The notes beneath the pieces are model-generated. The model was not told the DNA's origin. It did not search any database and was given only the letters and a program-made list of their open reading frames with translations. Shown here piece after piece: positions 14,654 through 20,995 of a stretch of DNA of 34,627 nt. Origin of the DNA: Vibrio mediterranei (GTDB lineage: Bacteria; Pseudomonadota; Gammaproteobacteria; Enterobacterales; Vibrionaceae). How positions within the stretch are numbered: the first letter of the stretch is position 1; each line of letters begins with the position of its first letter. The DNA lies in NCBI RefSeq assembly GCF_900088415.1, contig NZ_FLLQ01000017.1:1-34627 (forward strand). Direction: 5' to 3'. The position numbers and the translations under genes were made by a program.

Positions 14654-16447
14654 AACGACCTTTCCATGTTCCAAACGGATTTTGCAGTACTGGTCTATGG
14701 TGATAGTTGCCCCCTTGGATAGAGGTTTGATAAGACATTGAACTCCTTCTATGCTCCATCCGGTCGCGTCCATAAGAGCTTTAGAAAGAGTGGAGTTACA
14801 GTTATTTTCAGTGCTCCAAGGTGCGGCACTCCGTGCCTTTTGCACGCGATTCACATCTGTTTTTTTGACGATGGAGTAGCGTTCGCTTGCGGTTTCGATA
14901 AGTTGGCCTAACCAAGAGAATCCAATGACCTTTTTATTGATTTCGCCATACTGGTTTTCTCGTTGCTCGTACTCCACCCTGGCACCATCGGCCAATTGAC
15001 AAAACAGCGACCATTTAGCTGAGTCCGCCGCTTGTCTAAGCTCCTCAAGTTTGAGGTCAATTTGAGTTTGTTCAGGTTTAGTTCGACGAAGGTTGCGCCA
15101 TAACGAAACTGGCTCTCCGCCAAATTGTTGGAACTGTCGAATACGATGAGTTGAAGCCCATGCGCGAGCTCGATAAGCACACTCTTCCGCTTCGGTTTCT
15201 GGTAGATGGTTGCCATTGATATTCTTGGAAACGTACTTAGCGATATAAGCAGTAGCGCCGCCTTTCTTTGGGTCTGCTTCCTTGACATCAAAGCGAGGAG
15301 AAATGTCGTTCCCGAGTTCTGACCTATCTTCAGATATCGCACATCCTTTTAAGATGTTGATAATGGTTTGCTTATCTTGAGGTGAACAAAAAAGGAAGTA
15401 ATGAGAATGGCTCGTTGCGTCCTTATGAGGTTCAGCTACACGAAAGCCAAAATACTCAATGTCTTCTTTTGCTATCAACGCTCTTGCAACGGCCCACTTC
15501 TGCATTAAAGCTTGATGGCCTTCTTTAACAGACGCACCATTCCACTTTCTAGATACTCGGTGGTATTTACTTGGCAGCGTCCAAGTTACAAACAGCGCGG
15601 TATAGCCCAAGTCTTGAGCGAGCTCTTCAAACCCACGAGAGCGCACCATCATTTCAATGCGTCGATTCTCTGGGTTCGCCGTAGTCCTTTTGATCACATC
15701 TTCAAGCGCAAACGCTTCTCCTGTGTCATCATTCATTACGGCCATTGCTTCGACGAACTTCTTGGCTTCGCGTTGTTTTTGTTTCCAGTTGGAAAAGGAA
15801 ATCGCGCTAATCATAGAAGCTTGATGCTTTCCTTCCCCTACTCGTTCCAATGCAATTTGTGAGTATTCGATGTACTGCTCTCGAAGATGGAAAAGCCGAC
15901 CTTCAATCCAAGATTCCGATTGCATCTTCAAAGCTGCAATTTCTAAATCACGCTCAAGTTCTTCTGGCTTCTTAGCTTCTTTCTTGAAGTTGATTCGAGG
16001 AGCATTGACATGGATTTCTTGTAAAGTCAGCGCTTGAAGTTCGTACACGTGCTTGAGCGCATCTAGGTAGCAACTGAAAACTTCAGGAAGTTGTTTATCT
16101 GTAAGCAGTTCAGCGCAATCTATCGCATAATCTTTAGCAAGCTGACTAATGGCATCATCACGCATAAGAATGTCGTGACTCAAAGGTTCTGCTTTGGCTC
16201 TGACACGACTATCTACAAACGAGAACTTATCCTCGATAAACCCTGCTCGCTTCAAACCAAACTTGACCGCATCCTCAGCAGCTTTGATCAGGTTTTCCCG
16301 AGTAGGATTCTTACGCTCCATGCGTAGCTCAATCTTTCGCTTCACATCAGCCTTAACCAACTTAGGTAAGCGAGGAAAAAAGCGACGAGTGAAAGAGGAA
16401 AGGCGAAGCACCTCTCCCGAATGTGTGAAAGTCGTTATCTTACTCAT
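14645..16447 (-). CDS. Rolling-circle replication initiator, phage GPA (P2 A / phiX174 A) type
   Basis: This 600-residue HUH endonuclease nicks the origin and stays covalently bound to the 5' end, starting rolling-circle replication. Motif 2 is H-S-H (347-349, in DATSHSHYFLFC). Motif 3 is Y401-x-x-x-Y405 (AYIAKYVSKN), a two-tyrosine arrangement as in P2 A. The preceding TLPSKYHRVSRKWNGASV block is typical of the GPA family. The ~270-residue N-terminal extension is charged and helical. Typical CTX-like Vibrio phages use a shorter RstA-type initiator, so this phage has a different replication module. It starts two bases after the 59-residue ORF and is likely repressed through the divergent CI-type gene. 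Confidence 0.9.
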   Translation of the reverse strand: MSKITTFTHSGEVLRLSSFTRRFFPRLPKLVKADVKRKIELRMERKNPTRENLIKAAEDAVKFGLKRAGFIEDKFSFVDSRVRAKAEPLSHDILMRDDAISQLAKDYAIDCAELLTDKQLPEVFSCYLDALKHVYELQALTLQEIHVNAPRINFKKEAKKPEELERDLEIAALKMQSESWIEGRLFHLREQYIEYSQIALERVGEGKHQASMISAISFSNWKQKQREAKKFVEAMAVMNDDTGEAFALEDVIKRTTANPENRRIEMMVRSRGFEELAQDLGYTALFVTWTLPSKYHRVSRKWNGASVKEGHQALMQKWAVARALIAKEDIEYFGFRVAEPHKDATSHSHYFLFCSPQDKQTIINILKGCAISEDRSELGNDISPRFDVKEADPKKGGATAYIAKYVSKNINGNHLPETEAEECAYRARAWASTHRIRQFQQFGGEPVSLWRNLRRTKPEQTQIDLKLEELRQAADSAKWSLFCQLADGARVEYEQRENQYGEINKKVIGFSWLGQLIETASERYSIVKKTDVNRVQKARSAAPWSTENNCNSTLSKALMDATGWSIEGVQCLIKPLSKGATITIDQYCKIRLEHGKVVTQ

Positions 16448-16449
16448 GG

Positions 16450-16629
16450 CTATGCCTCTACGCTTTCCATGAGTTCGATAGCTTCCACCAGCAGCATCTC
16501 AAAGTTAGCAATGAACTCGTCTTGTTCTTTACCGCAGGAACTACCACGCTCTTTAACTAATGAGTGCAGTAATTTCGCCTCACTTGAGTGGGTGAAATCC
16601 AAGTTGATTCCGTGCATAGGAATATTCAT
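16450..16629 (-). CDS. 59-residue ORF in the replication operon
   Basis: This short gene begins at an ATG overlapping the stop of the PrtN-like gene (ATGA) and ends two bases before the replication gene. It encodes 59 residues (start MNIPMHGINLDFTHSSEAK, end LLVEAIELMESVEA), acidic and helical, with no membrane segment. GGGGAGG is correctly spaced before the ATG. The tight packing on both sides and the strong ribosome-binding site make it a convincing gene. I do not recognise its function; a small regulator or partner of replication is plausible from position only. Confidence 0.75.
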   Translation of the reverse strand: MNIPMHGINLDFTHSSEAKLLHSLVKERGSSCGKEQDEFIANFEMLLVEAIELMESVEA

Positions 16630-16889
16630 AGAACCTCCCCGTTGACTGATTGCCAGTCGGATTTAGCTGACTCATGGCGCTTATCAATGTAAGTGGCCAA
16701 GTCTTCAACTTTGATTAAAGATGGGCTGCGCTCTGAATCACGCAGTTTGAATGTAGGAACGGGGAAATCGCAGGCCTTCGCGCGCTGTTCCGCCGTCTTT
16801 GGAGTTATGCCAAAGAACTCTTGGCTAACTCGCTTGAGTTCCACTGTAGGGCTCTCAAAGCGTGCTAATAGAGCAAAATTTGTATTCAT
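16626..16889 (-). CDS. PrtN-like (pyocin activator family) small DNA-binding protein
   Basis: This 87-residue protein matches the plan of pyocin activator PrtN-like proteins: MNTNFALLARFESPTVELKRVSQEFFG, then ITPKTAEQRAKACDFPVPTFKLRDSERSP, then a helix containing VEDLATYIDKR. These have an excisionase/MerR-like winged helix. It is the first gene of the phage operon and is divergent from the self-cleaving repressor, so it is well placed to activate lytic functions or to act as recombination directionality factor. The family call is by pattern, and the role is inferred from position. Confidence 0.78.
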   Translation of the reverse strand: MNTNFALLARFESPTVELKRVSQEFFGITPKTAEQRAKACDFPVPTFKLRDSERSPSLIKVEDLATYIDKRHESAKSDWQSVNGEVL

Positions 16890-17024
16890 ATATCCTCCAT
16901 GTAGTACACTTGAAGCTACTTAAGTCGCCGCAAACGACTTCAAATAACCTTCAACATCATCACGGAGCATTATTGCGGATCATTTTATCGTTCGCAATAC
17001 TTTTGCAGACAAAAGGCAGCATCA
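16890..17024. promoter_or_regulatory. Divergent promoter/operator region between PrtN-like and repressor genes
   Basis: This 135-bp region holds several inverted repeats suitable as operators. TATTGCG-N15-CGCAATA lies at 16971-16999, AAGTCG-N7-CGACTT at 16922-16940, and GTAG...CTAC near 16902-16920. CGCAA/TTGCG half-sites recur (16930, 16973, 16993). The repressor would be expected to bind here and control both directions. Confidence 0.55.
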
Positions 17025-17633
17025 ATGAAGCAGGTAGATGTACAAATAGAAGAACTCAAGAAGTTAACAAACACAGCGAAAAACGTAGATTTAGCAAAGG
17101 TTCTAGGCATTTCTCCTAAGACGATCCAGTCTTGGAAAAGTCGTGAGAAAATCCCTGACGACATATTTATAAAAGCGAGAGAGGTGTCACAAAATGGAGG
17201 GGTCGTAACACCTCGTGGTTACTTAGAGCTAAAGTACTTTGATATTGAAGTAAGCGCAGGCCATGGAACTCTAGTAGAAAAAGAAGAAGAATCATGCGCT
17301 ATGGTTTTCAGTGAGCGCTTCATCAGACAAGAGCTTGGTTTTAATCCTAACAATATTTTCCTTATGCCTGTTCGTGGGGACAGTATGACACCAACGCTTA
17401 AAAACCAAAGTATAGTGATGGTCAATCGCTTAGATGGTTTCTCAAATGATGGGATTTATGTCTTTAGATATGATGGTCGTTTGATGGTAAAAAGGCTTCA
17501 GTTTCTACCTAATGGAATTAAAGTAGTAAGTGATAATACTGCTTATGAGCCGTGGGAGCTCGGAAAAGAGGATATCAAAAGCGCTGATTTTGAAATAATT
17601 GGTGAGGTAGTTTGGTCAGGGCAGAGAATGTAA
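17025..17633 (+). CDS. CI/LexA-like self-cleaving repressor (HTH plus S24 peptidase)
   Basis: This 202-residue lysogeny repressor has an N-terminal helix-turn-helix (about 18-42, NVDLAKVLGISPKTIQSWKSR) of the phage CI type. A C-terminal S24 peptidase domain follows, with cleavage site A78-G79 (EVSAGHG), Ser120 (RGDSM) and Lys156 (VKRLQ). The spacing is almost the same as in LexA (S119/K156). All parts needed for RecA-stimulated self-cleavage are present, so the prophage is predicted to be induced by DNA damage. It is divergent from the replication operon. CTX-type phages instead use a small RstR repressor with host LexA, so this control system is different. Confidence 0.93.
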   Translation: MKQVDVQIEELKKLTNTAKNVDLAKVLGISPKTIQSWKSREKIPDDIFIKAREVSQNGGVVTPRGYLELKYFDIEVSAGHGTLVEKEEESCAMVFSERFIRQELGFNPNNIFLMPVRGDSMTPTLKNQSIVMVNRLDGFSNDGIYVFRYDGRLMVKRLQFLPNGIKVVSDNTAYEPWELGKEDIKSADFEIIGEVVWSGQRM

Positions 17634-17660
17634 AAAAGGAGCCATAGGCTCCTTTTTTTT
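17632..17660. terminator. Bidirectional terminator between repressor and HIRAN genes
   Basis: AAAAAAGGAGCC-ATA-GGCTCCTTTTTT forms a symmetrical stem with A- and T-tracts on each side. It can serve both convergent genes. The stop codon of the HIRAN gene lies at its edge. Confidence 0.9.
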
Positions 17661-18354
17661 AACGTGCTGTGAGTAATAAATAAACTAGTGGTCTGTCTAT
17701 TGTACCCGACTTTTTGGCTACATAAGCTTTGACACACTTTTTATTTAAAAGGTCTCTCAGTGAACTACACAACCATCGGTTTACATAACCAATTTTCTGA
17801 CCTTTTACACTAACAGCAAGCGCATTACAGTCATGTTGGTTGTCATCTTCACATACTAAATCGACTTCCACTCCCAAAGGTAACTCACATACATCATCAA
17901 AATTAAGATGATAGCGAGTCCCCGCTACTTCTGTTAAGTAATCGAAGGGTACTTCTGCTTCAGATAAATTTGGAACTAAGTCAAAACCGTCACTCGGGAG
18001 TTGTATTCCAGTGTGGCTGATAAGCTGAAAATCACTACCATAGAAATCCTCAGGCAAAAGATACTGAGCAAGAAATTTTTTAAAGTCCCTACGTGAGCTA
18101 GGTGGAAGCCTTTTCTTAAACGTCTCCAATACTTGATTCGTATACGTCTCTCCAGAGATTTTAAAAGCAGGGTAGCCTTTAAAGCCCTCTTCCAAGGCTT
18201 CTTCAAAATCATCAGAATCAGTTAAGTAAGTAAAGCTAACGACATCACCTTTCTTAGCTAAAGTACCAACGCGATATCTTTTATTGCGGTCGTTGCTAGA
18301 CTGCCAAGTTAAAAACAACGTTTTGATATCTAATAAGTATTCTATGCTATTCAT
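17659..18354 (-). CDS. HipA N-domain-like plus HIRAN-domain protein
   Basis: The protein has 231 residues in two parts. Residues ~10-130 resemble the N-terminal subdomain of HipA kinases: a basic VGTL strand, F-x-Y, YPAF, then FKKRLPPSSRRDFKKFL and DFQLISHTG. Residues ~139-229 are a HIRAN domain (VAGTRYHL, EVDLVCEDDNQHDCNALAV, KIGYVNRWLCSSL). In eukaryotic HLTF, HIRAN binds 3' single-stranded DNA ends. The ATG overlaps the kinase stop by four bases, so the two proteins are made together. In HipBST systems a separate HipA-N-like protein (HipS) restrains the kinase HipT. By analogy this may be the partner or sensor of the kinase upstream. That role is inference; the domain calls are by pattern. 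Confidence 0.8.
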   Translation of the reverse strand: MNSIEYLLDIKTLFLTWQSSNDRNKRYRVGTLAKKGDVVSFTYLTDSDDFEEALEEGFKGYPAFKISGETYTNQVLETFKKRLPPSSRRDFKKFLAQYLLPEDFYGSDFQLISHTGIQLPSDGFDLVPNLSEAEVPFDYLTEVAGTRYHLNFDDVCELPLGVEVDLVCEDDNQHDCNALAVSVKGQKIGYVNRWLCSSLRDLLNKKCVKAYVAKKSGTIDRPLVYLLLTAR

Positions 18355-19286
18355 GTCGTAATCGCTTCTTTGATAAGTTTATATCTTGTTCTTACTATTC
18401 GCTCAATCCAATCAAACCTTTCCTTGCTTAGTGGTGTCACATTATCGACCTTTGTGAGTTGCTCTATCTCAGAGAGCATACGATCTAAGTCTAGACCATC
18501 TAATTTGAGGTTCATCCTTTGTTTTGAAAGCTCTCTACGAGCAACAATTGTTACCAGTTCAATCAGAGGTATTCTTTTTTTAGTATCATCTCTCGAAAAA
18601 CGAAGATGATGCATGCCTTTATTGATGTATCGAAGCAGAGCATCGTCGTTCCAACTAGCAACTTTATGAAGAAACCTCTCATGCCCTAAGCTAGTTCCAT
18701 TGTCGTACAGTGGACTTAGTGTAACTTTAGAATCCTTTGTTTCGATATCTAGTTCAAAAATAAGCCCCCAATTTTCTTGGTGGCGATCAGTATTGCCAAT
18801 TAGCGCATCAAACAATGCCATATCTGCTAGCCAATGGTGAATGTCGCTAACTAACTCTGTTCTGGCAGAAAATACTCTCAAAAGAATGAGCATATCTTTT
18901 AAGTTATGTTGTTTACCTGAGTCAGTATCAAAATCAGGAATGGTTTGCTTTAAGAAGTCTCCAGCATGAACCAAACTACATACTTTAGGTTCGTACATCC
19001 ACTCTATAAGAGCCCCACCAACAAGTTCACCATCAATATTCTTAACACCTGGATACGCAGCAGGTACATTCACACCTATGTGCTTCGATATAATGAAAGC
19101 AACAATCTCTGTCCAAAACTGATCAGGATATGATCTGATTGACTCTTTAAATAAATATGGCCAGTTAGGTCTTAAAGGGGCAGGTACACCTTCCGGTGCC
19201 CAAAGCATTTGCTTATCTCTGGCACCAATAGGGAAAATACCGCTATGCTCATCCTGACTCCATTCAGTAACATTTATAGTTTTCAT
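18351..19286 (-). CDS. HipA-like serine/threonine kinase lacking the HipA N-domain
   Basis: This 311-residue protein has the catalytic core of HipA-type kinases. It has a likely ATP-contacting Lys47 (YLFKES), a catalytic loop G-N-T-D167-R-H-Q-E-N172-W-G, and a metal-binding D195 (LSPLYDNGTSLG). The essential residues are present, so it should be active. HipA itself is about 440 residues; the missing N-terminal part is found in the downstream gene, giving a split HipA-like arrangement. No HipB-type antitoxin gene lies beside it; the nearest HTH gene is the phage repressor on the other strand. HipA relatives phosphorylate aminoacyl-tRNA synthetases or other translation factors, but the target here is unknown. 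It is the first gene after the right phage arm. Confidence 0.85.
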   Translation of the reverse strand: MKTINVTEWSQDEHSGIFPIGARDKQMLWAPEGVPAPLRPNWPYLFKESIRSYPDQFWTEIVAFIISKHIGVNVPAAYPGVKNIDGELVGGALIEWMYEPKVCSLVHAGDFLKQTIPDFDTDSGKQHNLKDMLILLRVFSARTELVSDIHHWLADMALFDALIGNTDRHQENWGLIFELDIETKDSKVTLSPLYDNGTSLGHERFLHKVASWNDDALLRYINKGMHHLRFSRDDTKKRIPLIELVTIVARRELSKQRMNLKLDGLDLDRMLSEIEQLTKVDNVTPLSKERFDWIERIVRTRYKLIKEAITT

Positions 19287-19333
19287 AACCCCAATATAAT
19301 TCAGCTTTACACTTGAAACTAGTCTTTTCGACT

Positions 19334-19355
19334 ATGGTACCCCTATAGTACCCCT
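19334..19355. promoter_or_regulatory. Putative arm-type integrase sites, cargo side
   Basis: ATGGTACCCCT (19334-19344) and ATAGTACCCCT (19345-19355) are direct repeats with an 11-bp period, matching the pair next to int at 6951-6973. They lie ~35 bp inside the right end and between the displaced dusA promoter and the kinase gene. Confidence 0.6.
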
Positions 19356-19368
19356 TGGTGTCATCAAT

Positions 19369-19461
19369 TCAATATGTTGCAACAAGATCTGTCCAATCGA
19401 GCATGGGCGCAACGGATAAGCGGTTTGACTGGAATTTACTTGTGTTATCTGGCTTGGTCAT
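19369..19461 (-). pseudogene. dusA': Displaced 5' end of dusA (first 25 codons)
   Basis: The native dusA start left behind at the right junction encodes the same first 25 residues as intact dusA, then five foreign codons (LVATY) and a stop at 19369. It makes at most a 30-residue peptide. Its promoter region is still present upstream and points toward the kinase gene 83 bp downstream. Confidence 0.85.
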
Positions 19462-19517
19462 TGTTTTACCTAATAATTTTGTCCATCAAATCCGCTTTGA
19501 ATATCGTGGAATTTTCC
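19387..19517. repeat. attR: 131-bp dusA-derived direct repeat
   Basis: This is the partner of 6807-6937, with three mismatches. It ends at the point where dusA leader sequence gives way to degraded integrase sequence, showing that the flanking DNA had already been an integration junction. Confidence 0.92.
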
Positions 19518-19526
19518 ATGCTTCCC

Positions 19527-19602
19527 TGATAAAGCGGTTATCGTCATCAAGAAAAAGCAGCCAATCATACACAGAGAGCAGAAGAGTTTCAAAAAGAAAG
19601 CG
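19527..19602 (+). pseudogene. Decayed integrase fragment from an earlier element
   Basis: About 75 bp align closely with 7043-7118, codons ~17-42 of the intact integrase; for example AATCATACACAGAGAG is shared exactly. Scattered substitutions show it came from a related but different element. The integrase start and its arm sites are deleted, so the dusA leader joins directly to codon ~17, and a stop follows soon after. It is a scar of a previous insertion at the same dusA site. Confidence 0.85.
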
Positions 19603-19686
19603 AAGTAGCTAATCATCTAACCAACACAGATATCGCCATGTCTAACGACCGTTAACTGCGCTTTAAAGACCACCAGCTACCTCGGG

Positions 19687-20973
19687 CTAGCTTGCGGGTT
19701 TTATTTCAAACCAACGACTGTTGTCCTTATCATTACAACGAAACGATTTTGTTATTGTGTTTCTATTTGATTGAGTGATTTGGATACAAATATGCAAATC
19801 ACGATTATCTCGTATCGGTGTACGTTCACTTTCTCCATGCTGATTCAGCACTCTAAAATGCTGCGTCTTACGATATTTGTCTAAATTGTTTAGTGATATT
19901 TGAGTCTCGCAGTACACCGATATCGAATGTTTACTCAGTCTTTTAGCAACAGATATACTCTCCGCTTTTTGCAAACACAGCCTAGATGATGCTTTATGCG
20001 GGCTAAATTGAGACTGCATCCGAGTTTTGCGCTTACCAATGATTCGAAAACTTCCAGGTCGAATCAATTTATATCTTCGGTAGAAATTAAATTTGTTAAG
20101 CAGCTTGGTGATCTTTACTTTGAGAACTTCTTTAACAACATCACGCCCACCATAAAGCAAGCAGATCAATATAAGTAGACTCAAAGTCAAATGTCCATCC
20201 TGTTTCATCAAATGAATATTGAACATTAACACGACTGACATGGCGAGCATGCTGCTTAAAGCAATGGTTATCAGGTGGTTTACGGATGCACGGCGCTGAG
20301 TACACAAGTGCTCATGCCGATAAGGCGGCCAACTAGAGGCAAACTCCTCGATTTCATCATGGTAGCCCGTTCCACGATATGCTTTCTTTCTCTGTTCGTA
20401 TGGACGCCAGCCTGCAATATGGTTGCGTTCAAACAAAAGTCGAGAAAGACAGTTCAACACAGATTGCGATGACGACTCTGCATGATTGTCTCTCAACCTT
20501 TCATAGAGTTTTAACAGCTCTTGGCATGCGATGACTAATAAGCGTTGATGTAATGAGCGCGCCGATGGGCAACGCTCAAACAGAAGAGCAAACTTATAAT
20601 TTACCCGCTCCACCTGCCAACACAAAGATGGCACGCCAGGGTATCCAGACTCACAACAAATCGAAAGACACCGTGCACGTATCGCAGTATGGAACGACGT
20701 TAGCCATTCCACTAGTCTACTTTCAGTTGCAGGACACCAGTGACCCATTTCCAGAGCGATGAGCTCCAGTCGAGCTTCTTCAGTTAATAGACTATCAGTG
20801 TTGTGATAGAGGAATATTGAACGGTACAGATCATCAGTTGCCTCCTCACTGAAATCTGCAACTGAATAACGTTGGCCATCCATATAGATCTTGATATCTA
20901 TGGTTCCAACCTCACCACCCCGTAGCATCTGGGACACCACTATAGCGTTGCTCGCTCTCCATTCTATATTCAT
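19687..20973 (-). CDS. Unrecognised membrane protein
   Basis: I do not recognise a family. The product has 428 residues. The first ~225 are soluble-looking and rich in Cys, Trp and Arg (including a SICCESGYPGVPSLCW stretch). Two membrane segments follow at about 232-255 (LITIALSSMLAMSVVLMFNIHL) and 259-277 (LTLSLLILICLLYGG). A basic ~150-residue tail ends the protein. It begins 22 bp after the mgtE stop on the same strand, so it may be co-transcribed with mgtE. It ends about 85 bp from the degraded integrase fragment. It may be part of an older accessory island between dusA and zur. Its long uninterrupted frame supports coding. Confidence 0.7.
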   Translation of the reverse strand: MNIEWRASNAIVVSQMLRGGEVGTIDIKIYMDGQRYSVADFSEEATDDLYRSIFLYHNTDSLLTEEARLELIALEMGHWCPATESRLVEWLTSFHTAIRARCLSICCESGYPGVPSLCWQVERVNYKFALLFERCPSARSLHQRLLVIACQELLKLYERLRDNHAESSSQSVLNCLSRLLFERNHIAGWRPYEQRKKAYRGTGYHDEIEEFASSWPPYRHEHLCTQRRASVNHLITIALSSMLAMSVVLMFNIHLMKQDGHLTLSLLILICLLYGGRDVVKEVLKVKITKLLNKFNFYRRYKLIRPGSFRIIGKRKTRMQSQFSPHKASSRLCLQKAESISVAKRLSKHSISVYCETQISLNNLDKYRKTQHFRVLNQHGESERTPIRDNRDLHICIQITQSNRNTITKSFRCNDKDNSRWFEIKPAS

Positions 20974-20995
20974 GATGACAACTCCTACTCTGAGG

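Larger units (their letters stand above)
6807..19517. mobile_element. Integrated filamentous phage (inovirus) in dusA, ~12.6 kb
   Basis: The element is bounded by a 131-bp direct repeat (6807-6937 and 19387-19517, offset 12,580 bp, three mismatches) that covers the dusA start and promoter. The core crossover most likely lies at dusA codons 20-25, near 6807-6825 and 19387-19405. Inside are a tyrosine integrase, a minus-strand inovirus operon (replication, ssDNA binding, coat, pIII-, pVI- and pI-like genes), a divergent self-cleaving repressor, and cargo at both ends and in the intergenic region. It is longer than a minimal inovirus (about 6-9 kb) because of that cargo. No pIV secretin gene is visible. 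All core genes look intact, so it could be active. Confidence 0.93.

Noticed and set aside
14908..15342. 144-codon minus-strand frame inside the replication gene
   Set aside because: It lies in another frame within a well-supported 600-codon gene; the composition is unlike a protein and there is no start signal.
19355..19612. 85-codon plus-strand frame at the right junction
   Set aside because: It reads through attR and the degraded integrase piece. It is a chance frame across a junction, not a gene.
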